DNA from: an uncultured bacterium
Lineage (GTDB): Bacteria > Verrucomicrobiota > Kiritimatiellia > CAIKKV01
Direction: 5' to 3'
Length of the DNA stretch: 14,096 bases
NCBI GenBank assembly: GCA_903828035.1
Contig: CAIKKV010000672.1
Coordinates: forward strand, 1 to 14,096
Made by a program: the position numbers and the translations under genes. Below, piece by piece: positions 1 to 7,023 of this stretch; within the stretch, counting starts at the first letter, position 1, and each line of letters begins with the position of its first letter. The notes under the pieces are model-generated. The model searched no databases. It was not told where the DNA came from and worked only from the letters and a program-made list of their open reading frames with translations.

Positions 1-395
1 GCTTCTGCCTGAACGAGATCCAAACGACCGCTCAGGAAAGCGCGGCGCGTGAATTCCCCCGGTTCAGCTGGCCGTGCGCCGGCTTCCAGGGCCAGGCGAA
101 GAACCCGCCGAACGCTTTCCCTTCCGCCATGGCACTGAATCTCGATCACATCCTCGCGGGTATAGCTGTGGGGCGCACGGAAAATGAGCAAGAGCCCTTC
201 GTCTACAACGCCTTCGGGAGAAACAATCCGACCGTAAACGAACGTTCCGCCAGCGCGAGCGGAGGGGAGGGGAGCGGAACAACGGAACAAGCGGTCGGCG
301 ATGGGAAGTGCCGCAGGCCCGGAAAGGCGAACGATCGAGATGGCTCCCGGCCCGGAAGCGGTGGCAATGGCGGCAATGGTGTCCTCGTGAAACAT
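1..395 (-). CDS. mnmE: tRNA modification GTPase MnmE, N-terminal part (runs off window)
   Basis: The reverse strand reads an open frame from ATG at 395-393 to the window edge, about 131 codons. It begins [19 protein letters not shown] and continues through [33 protein letters not shown] and [18 protein letters not shown]. These match the N-terminal formyl-tetrahydrofolate-binding domain of MnmE (TrmE), including the PGEFT.RAF..g.lDL block. In the family MnmE works with MnmG to place the carboxymethylaminomethyl (or aminomethyl) group on wobble uridine 34 of certain tRNAs; the GTPase domain lies outside this window. The start is set by the family N-terminus and by promoter-like hexamers immediately upstream, with no Shine-Dalgarno sequence. 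It is divergent from the URO-D-like gene at 452. I am confident of the identity; only the C-terminal two-thirds is unseen. Confidence 0.95.
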   Translation of the reverse strand, partial: MFHEDTIAAIATASGPGAISIVRLSGPAALPIADRLFRCSAPLPSARAGGTFVYGRIVSPEGVVDEGLLLIFRAPHSYTREDVIEIQCHGGRESVRRVLRLALEAGARPAEPGEFTRRAFLSGRLDLVQAE

Positions 396-431
396 ATTGC
401 TTACTATAGCCGATCCGTTATTGTTTTTCCA
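396..431 (-). promoter_or_regulatory. mnmE promoter, predicted leaderless
   Basis: On the minus strand TGGAAA (431-426, 4/6 to the -35 consensus) is followed by a 17-nt spacer and TATAGT (408-403, 5/6 to the -10 consensus). Only 7 nt separate the -10 from the ATG, so transcription would begin at or next to the start codon. No ribosome-binding site fits. This is a prediction from sequence only. Confidence 0.55.
397..424 (+). promoter_or_regulatory. possible promoter for the URO-D-like pair
   Basis: TTGCTT (397-402), a 16-nt spacer and TATTGT (419-424) could form a weak sigma-70-like promoter overlapping the divergent mnmE promoter. The predicted start near 431 would leave about 20 nt of leader with a purine-rich AAAAGAAAG before the ATG at 452. 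The hexamers match consensus only at 3/6 and 4/6, so this is tentative. Confidence 0.25.
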
Positions 432-451
432 TCCGTGAAAAGAAAGTCGAC

Positions 452-1597
452 ATGTTGACCCGCCGTGAACGATTGATGGCCACCTTGCAGGGACGACCCG
501 TGGACAGGCCTTCCGTTAATTTTTATGAGATCGGAAAAAACAAGGTCGACCGCTCCGATCCGTCGCCGTTCAACATTTTCAATTCACCCGATTGGGCGCC
601 GCTTCTGGAGCTGGCCGAGGAGGAGTCGGACCTGATCCGCATCACTTCGCCCGCCCGGACGGTTCTGTATCCCGACCTGTACGCTTCCGTCGTAAGTTCC
701 GAAAAATACGACAGGGACGGCTCCCGGTATTTCAGGACGTCGTACCGCGTGGCGGGGAACAAAACACTTTCGACGCTGACCCGGCAGGATCCCGGAGTGA
801 ACACCACGTGGACGCTCGAACACCTGTGCAAATCGCCGGAAGATCTGGAAGCGTTTATCGAGCTGCCCGACGAACTGTTCGCCCGCGTTCTTGATGCGGC
901 GCCCATGGAAGCCGCGGACCGCGAGGTGGGCGACCGGGGCATCGTGATGGTGGATACCGGAGATCCGCTGGGGCGGATTGTGGGACTGTTCTCGATGGAG
1001 GATTTCACGGTGATCGCCCTGACGGAGCGCGAGCTGTTCCATCGCCTTCTCGCCAAGTTCGCCGGTCATCTTGAAAAAGAGGTCGAGGAGCTGGCGTCCC
1101 GATTTCCAAATCATCTCTGGCGCTTCTGCGGGCCCGAGTACGCCACGGAGCCGTATCTGCCGCCGTCGCTTTTCAACGAGTACGTGGTGAGATACGCGAC
1201 CCCCGTGGTCCGGACGATCCAGCGCCACGGCGGCTACGTCCGGATCCACTGCCACGGCCGGTTGAAAAAAGTGCTGGGGCTGATCGCCGGAATGGGCGTC
1301 GATGCGCTCGATCCTGTCGAGCCGCCGCCCCAGGGCGATGTCGCATTGGCCGAGGTTCGCCGCGAGCCCGGCGGACAGCTTGTCCTGTTCGGAAACCTGG
1401 AAGCCTCGGACATCGAAAACCTGCCGCCCCGAAATTTCGAGAAAAAGGTACACACGGCTTTGGCGGAAGGCACGGCGGGGGAGGGGCGCGGCTTTGTGCT
1501 GATGCCGTCCGCCTCGCCCTACGGAAGAACCCTCACGCCGCATACGCTTGAAAACTACAGGACGATGATCCGCCTGGCAACGACATGGCCCGGGTGA
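452..1597 (+). CDS. URO-D/MtaA-like superfamily protein, copy 1
   Basis: The 381-residue product starts [20 protein letters not shown], the usual opening of the uroporphyrinogen decarboxylase superfamily (RERl.a.l.g...DR.P), and ends with [10 protein letters not shown], the matching C-terminal helix. This superfamily includes true HemE and the corrinoid methyltransferases MtaA/MtbA. The region corresponding to the zinc-binding HxCGN of the methyltransferases reads IHCHGR (H266, C267, H268), and the late cysteine region reads MPSASPYG, so the canonical Cys ligands are absent. It is therefore unlikely to be HemE or a standard zinc methyltransferase, and the substrate is unknown. It is followed after 10 nt by a close paralogue, so the two are probably co-transcribed. 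Family assignment is firm; the reaction is not. Confidence 0.85.
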   Translation: MLTRRERLMATLQGRPVDRPSVNFYEIGKNKVDRSDPSPFNIFNSPDWAPLLELAEEESDLIRITSPARTVLYPDLYASVVSSEKYDRDGSRYFRTSYRVAGNKTLSTLTRQDPGVNTTWTLEHLCKSPEDLEAFIELPDELFARVLDAAPMEAADREVGDRGIVMVDTGDPLGRIVGLFSMEDFTVIALTERELFHRLLAKFAGHLEKEVEELASRFPNHLWRFCGPEYATEPYLPPSLFNEYVVRYATPVVRTIQRHGGYVRIHCHGRLKKVLGLIAGMGVDALDPVEPPPQGDVALAEVRREPGGQLVLFGNLEASDIENLPPRNFEKKVHTALAEGTAGEGRGFVLMPSASPYGRTLTPHTLENYRTMIRLATTWPG

Positions 1598-1607
1598 AGG
1601 AGTTGGC

Positions 1608-2744
1608 ATGAATCGACGCGAACGCCTGATGGCAACCTTGAACGGCAAACCGGTCGACCGGCCGGCCGTGAGCTTTTATGAAATCGGGGGCTTCACGGTT
1701 GATCCCGCGGATCCCTCGCCGTTCAATGTCTATCACACTCCGGACTGGGCGCCGCTGCTGGAGCTCGCCGAGGAGCAGACGGACCTGATCCGGATGTGCG
1801 GGCCGATCCGCCCGGCCCTGGACGCGGCGCTGGTCGGCGAGCTGGCGAAAACAGACGAGTATCTGGAGGGCGGATCCCTTTTTACCCGAACCACGTATCA
1901 CGCCTCCGGGCGGACGCTCACGTCGCTGACGAGGCGGGATCCGGACGTCAATACAACCTGGACCCTGGAGCACCTGCTGAAGGACACGGAGGACTTGAAG
2001 GCGTTTTTGAAGCTCCCCGATTCCCTGTTCGCCCACCGCGTCGATGTTTCCAATATGGAGAATGCGGATCGCACCTTGGGGGACCGCGGCATCGTGCTGG
2101 TGGATACGGCCGATCCGCTGTGCAATGCCGCCAGCTTGTTCTCGATGGAGGATTATACGGTCATCGCCATGACCGAGCAGGCGCTGTTCCACGAGCTGCT
2201 TCAGAAGTTCGCCGGGCCGCTGCTGCGCGAGACGGAGGAAACGGCGGCCCTTTTCCCCGGGCGCCTCTGGCGCATTTACGGCCCCGAATATGCCTCCGAG
2301 CCCTATCTGCCGCCCGCGCTATTCGAGGAATATGTGGTGCGCTACACGGGGCCGATGGTCCGCGCGATCCAGAAGCACGGCGGGTTCGCGCGCATTCATT
2401 GCCACGGCCGCCTGAAAAACATTCTGCCGCTGATCGCACAGATGGGAGCCGACGGACTTGATCCGGTCGAGCCGCCGCCGCAGGGCGACATGGAGCTGAT
2501 CGACGTGCGCCACCAGGTCGGGCGGCAGATGGTGCTGTTCGGAAACCTGGAGGTCGCGGACGTTGAGAATCTTCAACCCCGCGATTTCGAAAAAAAAGTT
2601 CGCCTGGCGCTGGAGCAGGGGACGGCGGGGGAGGGGCGCGGATTTGTGCTCATGCCTTCCGCCTCTCCCTATGGGCGCACCATAACGGCGAACACGCTGG
2701 AGAATTACCGGACCATGGTCCGGTTGGCGCAACAGGCGGGATAG
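1608..2744 (+). CDS. URO-D/MtaA-like superfamily protein, copy 2 (tandem paralogue)
   Basis: This 378-residue protein aligns with the preceding gene along its whole length: [17 protein letters not shown] at the start, PLLELAEE near residue 50, TTWTLEHL near 117, GPEYASEPYLPP near 225, IHCHGRLK at 263-270 and [21 protein letters not shown] near 338-358. A strong GAAGGAG Shine-Dalgarno sequence 5 nt before the ATG fixes the start, and the 10-nt gap implies one operon with copy 1. The two copies are most alike in the last third and most different around residues 60-100 (of both), which may be a substrate-facing region. As in copy 1, the metal-ligand Cys positions are replaced by His and Ser/Ala. 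It could act as a heterodimer partner or as a paralogue with a different substrate; nothing in the sequence decides this. Confidence 0.85.
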   Translation: MNRRERLMATLNGKPVDRPAVSFYEIGGFTVDPADPSPFNVYHTPDWAPLLELAEEQTDLIRMCGPIRPALDAALVGELAKTDEYLEGGSLFTRTTYHASGRTLTSLTRRDPDVNTTWTLEHLLKDTEDLKAFLKLPDSLFAHRVDVSNMENADRTLGDRGIVLVDTADPLCNAASLFSMEDYTVIAMTEQALFHELLQKFAGPLLRETEETAALFPGRLWRIYGPEYASEPYLPPALFEEYVVRYTGPMVRAIQKHGGFARIHCHGRLKNILPLIAQMGADGLDPVEPPPQGDMELIDVRHQVGRQMVLFGNLEVADVENLQPRDFEKKVRLALEQGTAGEGRGFVLMPSASPYGRTITANTLENYRTMVRLAQQAG

Positions 2745-2753
2745 GATAAGGGC

Positions 2754-2782
2754 TTGCGAACTGGGGGCGGGTGTTTTAATTT
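2754..2782 (+). promoter_or_regulatory. possible promoter of the lipoprotein operon
   Basis: TTGCGA (2754-2759) is followed by an AT-rich block, TTTTAATTT (2774-2782), giving either TTTAAT at 15-nt spacing or TAATTT at 17 nt. The predicted start leaves a leader of about 20-25 nt carrying AAAGGAAA just before the ATG at 2809, so this gene, unlike several others here, would use a Shine-Dalgarno leader. Confidence 0.4.
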
Positions 2783-2808
2783 AGGGCCAGACACGAAAGG
2801 AAATCACC

Positions 2809-3480
2809 ATGAAAAAGCAATGGATGGGAACGGCGGCGGCGTTGAGCCTGGTTTTGCTGGCGGGATGCTATTCCTCGCAGATCCGAAAGGAAGAGGAAAA
2901 TGTGGCGCCCGGATGGTCCTCCACCCGGCAGCCCCTGCCGCTGGCCCAGCGCAAGCGCGTGGGCGTGCTCGATTTCGAGGATCAGACCGATTATGGCCAC
3001 GGCCGCATCGGCCGCAGCGCGGCCGCCGTCCTGACGACCTACCTCGATCGGTCCGGACAATTCGCCCTGTACGAGCGGGCGAAGATGAACCAGATTGCGG
3101 ACGAGCAGCAACTGGCCGGAATTGTGAAGAGCGATGCCGGCGCCGCCGCGGCGGTTGGCAAGCGGGCCGGCGTCGATATGGTGGTGATCGGCACCGTCTC
3201 CAGCTTCGGGTACCGCTCGCGCCGGGCGCAGTCGTGCATCTTTGGCGCCAAGGTGGTCCAGGAGGCCGAAGCTGTGGTGGATGTCCGCCTCGTCGATGTG
3301 GCCACCGGCCGCATCATTGCCTCCGAAAGCGGCCGCGGAGTGGTGGAGGTGGCGGCGAACCAGGTGCTGGGCTTCGGCTCGACGGCCGGCTACGACGAGA
3401 CCATGGCCGCCAACGCGCTTCGTGCGGCCATCAGCAAGTTCGTGGACAAGCTGATCGATCAGGGCCTGGACCAGCGCTGA
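2809..3480 (+). CDS. CsgG/HfaB-like outer-membrane lipoprotein
   Basis: The 223-residue product opens with a lipoprotein signal peptide: MKKQW, a hydrophobic stretch, then lipobox LAGC with C20 as the predicted lipidated residue. After a short linker, RVGVLDFEDQTDYG (from about residue 50) begins a CsgG-type fold, continued by YLDRSGQFALYERAKM, AAAVGKRAGVDMVVIGTVSSFGY, and VDVRLVDVATGRIIASESGRG. CsgG is the curli secretion pore, but many short relatives are envelope lipoproteins of unknown role. At 223 residues this is shorter than E. coli CsgG (about 277), and no curlin genes are nearby, so a curli pore role is not supported. An AAAGGAAA sequence precedes the ATG. It heads a three-lipoprotein operon with a DUF799 protein, a neighbourhood also known from Neisseria-type genomes. 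Confidence 0.85.
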   Translation: MKKQWMGTAAALSLVLLAGCYSSQIRKEEENVAPGWSSTRQPLPLAQRKRVGVLDFEDQTDYGHGRIGRSAAAVLTTYLDRSGQFALYERAKMNQIADEQQLAGIVKSDAGAAAAVGKRAGVDMVVIGTVSSFGYRSRRAQSCIFGAKVVQEAEAVVDVRLVDVATGRIIASESGRGVVEVAANQVLGFGSTAGYDETMAANALRAAISKFVDKLIDQGLDQR

Positions 3481-3481
3481 T

Positions 3482-4042
3482 ATGCCGCGTCCCTATATTA
3501 GACTTATTTGTGCCGGACTGATCCTGCTGGCCGCCGGGTGCGCCAGCCCGAAGTTCAAGCCGTCGGCGTACAAGGCCGCCCAGGATCGGTTCGGCGCCAT
3601 CGCCCTTCCCGCCGGCGCTCCCGTATGCGTCTGTCCCGTCATCGACAAGCTGTCCCCGGAGGCGCGCAAAGGGCTGGCCGCGGACTTTACCCCGTGGGTG
3701 TTTGTGACGGAAGCGCTGGAGGCCGAGCTGAAGGCGGCTGGCGCCTCGACCCGGCGGCCGGCCTTTTCGTTCGGGCCGGACTTCCGCGAACTGCAAAAGG
3801 CAATCCGTGAAAACGCGCGGCCGGAGGATCGGGCGGTGTACCTGGGGACGGAATTGTGGGTCCTGTCGCCAACCCTGTGGATCCTGGACGCGCAGATCCT
3901 GTCGCCGCGCGGCGAGCTCCTTTTTGCCAAGCGCGCCCTGTGTTCGGTGTGGGGATATTTGAAGGTGGATGAACAGCAGCTGGTGCACATGACTTTGCGC
4001 CAGATTCTGGCGGACCCTCGCTTCAAGGCGGCCCTTCAATGA
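3482..4042 (+). CDS. hypothetical lipoprotein, middle gene of the triad
   Basis: I do not recognise a named family for this 186-residue protein. It begins MPRPYIRLICAGLILLAAGC, an acceptable but not ideal lipobox (A at -3), with C20 as the predicted lipid anchor. The mature part has FGAIALPAGAPVCVCPVIDKL, a helix-like stretch FVTEALEAELKAAG, then alternating hydrophobic segments (AVYLGTELWVLSPTLWILDAQILS), suggesting a small alpha/beta domain. The ATG lies 1 nt after the upstream TGA and its own stop overlaps the next ATG (ATGA), so translation is probably coupled on both sides. In the related Neisseria arrangement the middle gene is a DUF4810 lipoprotein; I see no clear resemblance to that, so it may be a replacement or a divergent equivalent. 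Confidence 0.8.
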   Translation: MPRPYIRLICAGLILLAAGCASPKFKPSAYKAAQDRFGAIALPAGAPVCVCPVIDKLSPEARKGLAADFTPWVFVTEALEAELKAAGASTRRPAFSFGPDFRELQKAIRENARPEDRAVYLGTELWVLSPTLWILDAQILSPRGELLFAKRALCSVWGYLKVDEQQLVHMTLRQILADPRFKAALQ

Positions 4043-4698
4043 AGCGAAACAGGAATAAGACGGTGATCCTTTCCGTGGCGGCGATGACCGTCATTCTCCT
4101 GTGCGGCTCGGGATGTTCCACGCCGCGCGGGCCGGGGCACTATTATTTCCAGCGCGATCCCGTTCGAGTGGCGATCATTCCCAGCTCCAATGCGACGCCC
4201 GAACCCTCCGCGCCGATCGTGTTCAACAAGGTGTGCGAGGACATGCTGCGCAAGCGCGGATTTGAGGTGATCTCCGCCGACCGGGTCGTGACCTATGCCT
4301 CGTCCAGCGGCCTGACGCTTCGCGACATTCCCGGACTTCAACCCGGGCGACTGGGCGCCGATCTGAAAGCCGACTACCTTCTCTATTCGAAGATTGATGT
4401 GTGGGCGACCCGGTATCACGTGGTCAACGGCTCATCGGAAGTGGCCGGCTCATGCTGGATGGTGGAAAGCGCCACTGGGGCGCTCGTCTGGCAGGCGGGC
4501 TGGCACGAGCAAAACAGCTCGGGGAATGGAGGCGGGGGAATCATCGGGATACTGGTCGAAGCCGCCGTTACCGCGGCCGTCAATTCCGCGATCGACGTTT
4601 GTGCCCAGATGGGTTCCACGGCAGCCATTCAAACAATCCACACGTTGCCAAGCCCGGGCTTCGAGCCTTTGGAGAGGCCCCCGGTTGCCGCTGATTGA
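4039..4698 (+). CDS. DUF799 (GNA1162-like) lipoprotein
   Basis: The 219-residue product has a positively charged start (MKRNRNK), a hydrophobic segment and a cysteine at 26 (CGSGC; weak lipobox with G at -3). The mature protein follows the DUF799 pattern: VRVAIIPSSNATPE, a helix with EDMLRKRGFEVISADRVV, LGADLKADYLLYSKIDVWATRYHVV, then an ATGALVWQAGW strand and a GGGGIIGILVEAAV helix. GNA1162 of Neisseria meningitidis is a surface-associated lipoprotein with a TolB-N-like fold and unknown function. The ATG overlaps the stop of the previous gene, and the protein is probably made together with the CsgG-like and middle lipoproteins, suggesting one envelope complex. Family call is from remembered motifs and should hold; cellular role is unknown. 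Confidence 0.75.
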   Translation: MKRNRNKTVILSVAAMTVILLCGSGCSTPRGPGHYYFQRDPVRVAIIPSSNATPEPSAPIVFNKVCEDMLRKRGFEVISADRVVTYASSSGLTLRDIPGLQPGRLGADLKADYLLYSKIDVWATRYHVVNGSSEVAGSCWMVESATGALVWQAGWHEQNSSGNGGGGIIGILVEAAVTAAVNSAIDVCAQMGSTAAIQTIHTLPSPGFEPLERPPVAAD

Positions 4699-4729
4699 CT
4701 CTCCGTCGGGAGTATGGAATACTATTCAG
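4695..4729 (+). promoter_or_regulatory. promoter of the RHH/PIN toxin-antitoxin pair, predicted leaderless
   Basis: TTGACT (4695-4700, 5/6 to -35) is followed at 17-nt spacing by AATACT (4718-4723, 4/6) or at 19 nt by TACTAT (4720-4725). The first choice puts transcription start at the ATG (4730) itself. There is no Shine-Dalgarno sequence. RHH antitoxins usually repress their own promoter, so an operator should lie here, but I see no clear palindrome. Confidence 0.5.
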
Positions 4730-4987
4730 ATGAGTACGCGACTACAAGTGGTTGTTGACGATGAAGAAATGGCCGCTATTCAACGCATTGCCAAGGCTCA
4801 GCACTTAACCGTTTCCAACTGGGTGCGCCAGGCGCTGCATGCCGCGCAGAGGGAATATCCGGAGGCGGATATCGGGGGAAAAGTGCAGGCGGTCCGCGAG
4901 GCAGCCACGCACAGTTATCCGACAGCTGACATTGACGGCATGCTGAAGGAAATCGAGCAAGGCTATTCCGGAGGCGGCGAGGCATGA
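4730..4987 (+). CDS. ribbon-helix-helix antitoxin (VapB-like)
   Basis: The start is ATG 4730, which gives an 85-residue protein; the same frame is open upstream but overlaps the lipoprotein gene. Residues 3-35 ([20 protein letters not shown], then [12 protein letters not shown]) have the strand-helix-helix pattern of RHH DNA-binding antitoxins. The rest is acidic and appears to be a toxin-binding tail with an internal repeat: [12 protein letters not shown] and [12 protein letters not shown]. The stop overlaps the toxin start (ATGA), the standard arrangement for a type II pair. In such pairs the antitoxin covers the PIN active site and represses the operon. I am confident of the RHH fold and toxin partnership; the exact subfamily is not certain. 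Confidence 0.85.
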   Translation: MSTRLQVVVDDEEMAAIQRIAKAQHLTVSNWVRQALHAAQREYPEADIGGKVQAVREAATHSYPTADIDGMLKEIEQGYSGGGEA

Positions 4988-5379
4988 TATTCATCGACTC
5001 GAACATCCCGATGTATCTCGTGGGGGCGGTGCATCCGCACAAGGTTGATGCCCAGCGCGCTTTGGAAAAGCTTATTGCCGAAGGAAGGCGCCTCGTGACC
5101 GATGCCGAGGTCTTGCAGGAAATACTGCACCGATATCGGTCGATTGACCGTTTGGATGCGATCCAGCCAGCCGTTCAGGCGTTGTTGGGGGTGGTTGACG
5201 AGGTGTTTCCCATTGAGGCACGGGAGGTGCTTGCCGCCAAGGATATCCTGCTGGGGACGCCTCGCCTTTCTTCCCGCGATGCGCTGCATGTGGCCGTTAT
5301 GCGGAGACAGGCCGTTTCGACCATCCTGTCATTCGATCGCGGCTTTGACGGGACGCCGGGCATTACGCGGATTTTCTGA
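4984..5379 (+). CDS. PIN-domain ribonuclease toxin (VapC-like)
   Basis: The 131-residue protein has the PIN layout: [12 protein letters not shown] with the first acidic residue D5, an acidic residue at E46 (or E42) in [11 protein letters not shown]99 in [11 protein letters not shown], and D118 in [13 protein letters not shown] toxins bind divalent metal through these acids and cut RNA, often a specific tRNA loop. All four positions are present and the length is normal (about 130), so the nuclease is probably active. The ATG overlaps the antitoxin stop. The SSRDALHVA and SFDRGFD motifs are typical of the group often annotated as type II toxin-antitoxin VapC family. The RNA target cannot be read from the sequence. 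Confidence 0.9.
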   Translation: MIFIDSNIPMYLVGAVHPHKVDAQRALEKLIAEGRRLVTDAEVLQEILHRYRSIDRLDAIQPAVQALLGVVDEVFPIEAREVLAAKDILLGTPRLSSRDALHVAVMRRQAVSTILSFDRGFDGTPGITRIF

Positions 5380-5391
5380 TCGATCTTCGAA

Positions 5392-5427
5392 TTGGCACAG
5401 ATTCCTTTTTCGAGTACACTTCGCCGG
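5392..5427 (+). promoter_or_regulatory. thioesterase promoter, predicted leaderless
   Basis: TTGGCA (5392-5397, 5/6) plus exactly 17 nt plus TACACT (5415-5420, 4/6) is the clearest sigma-70-like promoter in the window. The ATG at 5428 lies 7 nt after the -10, so the mRNA would start at or one base before the start codon. No ribosome-binding site lies before it. Confidence 0.6.
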
Positions 5428-5880
5428 ATGAATGAAGCGTTGAAAGAACCGTTTTCCATCACCGTTCGCGTGCCTTATGCCGATACGGACCAGATGAACA
5501 TGGTGTACCACTCGAACTACCTGGTCTATTTCGAGATGGCCCGCACCGAGCTGTTGCGGGCCTACGATTTTCCGTATTCGCGGCTGGAAGCCACGGGCGT
5601 GCTGCTGCCGGTGATCGAGGCGCACTGTTCCTACCGCAGCCCGGCCCGCTACGATGACCTCCTGACCGTGGAGGTGGTTCCCGAATTGCGGGGCGCCATC
5701 CGGTTTCGCATGCATTATGTGGTTCGCCGGGACGGCGAGCGGTTGGTGACGGGGTATACGGACCATGCCTGCGTGAACCGCGAGGGGCGGCCGTTGCGCA
5801 TGCATGGCGAATTGCGGGAAGTCATCCAGAAGGCCATCAACGAGCGCGGCTCCGCATCCGCCAAGGAGAGCGAGTCATGA
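5428..5880 (+). CDS. YbgC/4-hydroxybenzoyl-CoA thioesterase family acyl-CoA thioesterase
   Basis: From ATG 5428 the product is 150 residues. It has the hot-dog-fold YbgC signature VPYADTDQMNMVYHSNYLVYFEMARTE split here as D19-T-D21, Y27-H28 and N30, where the acidic residue of the DTD motif is the expected catalytic residue in this family. It is followed by AHCSYRSPARYDDLLTVEV and VTGYTDHACVNREGRP, all in family order. YbgC proteins hydrolyse short- or medium-chain acyl-CoA and are often linked to the Tol-Pal envelope cluster, but no tol genes are visible here. An ATG 36 nt upstream in frame is less likely because the promoter at 5392-5420 would overlap it. The stop overlaps the aminopeptidase ATG, so the two are co-translated. 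Confidence 0.88.
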   Translation: MNEALKEPFSITVRVPYADTDQMNMVYHSNYLVYFEMARTELLRAYDFPYSRLEATGVLLPVIEAHCSYRSPARYDDLLTVEVVPELRGAIRFRMHYVVRRDGERLVTGYTDHACVNREGRPLRMHGELREVIQKAINERGSASAKESES

Positions 5881-6959
5881 AAGATCAACGGGTCACCGCC
5901 CTGGCGCGAATCCTGGTCCACTATTGCGTGGAGGCGAAAAGCGGACAGCAGATCGGCGTTTCCGGCACATCGCTGGCCGAGCCCCTGCTCGAGTCCGTCT
6001 GCGAGGAGCTCTATCGCGCCGGCGCCTTTCCCGCGCTGCGGATGAGTCCGCCCGGTCTTTCGGAAGCCTTCTTCCGCGTGGGGCGGAAGAACCTGTTCGA
6101 GACGCTGCCCTCGTACCAGCTCGCCTATGCCCGGTGCGTGGATGCGACCATCGGTGTGCAGTCGGAGAGCAACACGCGCGGGCTGAGCGGGGTCGCGCCG
6201 GCGAAGATGTCGGCGCTGGCGCAATTGCAGAAACCGGTCCGCGCGCTCCTGAGGAACAAGCGCTGGGTCAACACGCTGTTCCCCACCGCGGCGTATGCGC
6301 AGGATGCGGAGATGAGCCTCTGCGACTTCGAGGACTACGTGTTCGGGGCGCAATTCGCGGACGAGCCGGAGCCCCTCAAGCAGTGGGCGGAGCTGCATGC
6401 GCTCCAGGAGCGACTGATCCGCCGGATGCGCGGGGCGGACCGGATCAGGATCGAGGGGCCGGATACGGATCTGGTTCTGTCGGTGAAGGGCCGGACGTTC
6501 ATCAACTCGGATGGAAAGCGCAACATGCCGAGCGGCGAGATCTTTACCGGCCCGGTCGAGACGTCGGCCGAAGGGACCATCCGCTTCGATTTTCCCGTCT
6601 GCGTCCACGGGCGCGAAGTCGCCGGCGTCAGGCTTGTGTTCAAAAAGGGGAAAGTCGTGGAGGCGACGGCCGAGAAGAACGAGGCGTTCCTGCTCGCCAT
6701 GCTCGACTCCGATCCGGGCGCCCGGCGCCTGGGCGAGCTGGGAATCGGCACGCATCCCAAGATCGACCGGTTTATCCGCAACATCCTGTTCGATGAAAAA
6801 ATCGGCGGCACCATCCATCTGGCGCTGGGAGAGTCGTATCCAGAAACGGGCGGGCGGAACAGGTCGTCCCTGCATTGGGATCTGATCCGCGATTTGCGGA
6901 AAGGCGGACGGATGACGGTCGATGGGCGTGTGTTCCTGAAGGACGGCCGATTTGTCTAG
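5877..6959 (+). CDS. M29-family metalloaminopeptidase (AmpS/PepS-like)
   Basis: The 360-residue protein matches peptidase family M29, a two-metal aminopeptidase group that removes N-terminal residues from peptides in the cytoplasm. Visible metal-ligand candidates are E221 in NMPSGEIFTGPVE, E287 in LGELGIGTHP, H314 in IGGTIHLALGESYPE, and H333 and D335 in SSLHWDLIRDL. The 66-residue spacing between the two Glu ligands fits the family as I recall it. The length is somewhat short for M29 (usually about 370-410), with the N-terminal half reduced. The start codon overlaps the thioesterase stop (ATGA). The protein ends in VDGRVFLKDGRFV, the usual end of the family. Identification is strong; peptide preference is unknown. 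Confidence 0.9.
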   Translation: MKDQRVTALARILVHYCVEAKSGQQIGVSGTSLAEPLLESVCEELYRAGAFPALRMSPPGLSEAFFRVGRKNLFETLPSYQLAYARCVDATIGVQSESNTRGLSGVAPAKMSALAQLQKPVRALLRNKRWVNTLFPTAAYAQDAEMSLCDFEDYVFGAQFADEPEPLKQWAELHALQERLIRRMRGADRIRIEGPDTDLVLSVKGRTFINSDGKRNMPSGEIFTGPVETSAEGTIRFDFPVCVHGREVAGVRLVFKKGKVVEATAEKNEAFLLAMLDSDPGARRLGELGIGTHPKIDRFIRNILFDEKIGGTIHLALGESYPETGGRNRSSLHWDLIRDLRKGGRMTVDGRVFLKDGRFV

Positions 6960-7023
6960 CGGCGGGGCGGATCAAATCGCTATTCTACCCGCGTGCGATT
7001 TCGTAACGAGGCGAGGCGAGTAA

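Noticed and set aside
584..1648. Long minus-strand open frame (about 354 codons) opposite the first URO-D-like gene
   Set aside because: It lacks any recognisable motif, is rich in Arg/Gln/His as expected from antisense GC-rich code, and mirrors a similar frame opposite the paralogue.
2809..3480. Curli secretion pore role for the CsgG-like lipoprotein
   Set aside because: No curlin or CsgE/F-like genes are visible, the protein is short, and the DUF799 neighbour fits a different lipoprotein group.
5715..6875. Long minus-strand open frame (386 codons) opposite the thioesterase and aminopeptidase
   Set aside because: It overlaps the M29 gene, whose metal ligands and family ending are clear. 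The antisense product is compositionally biased and matches nothing known.
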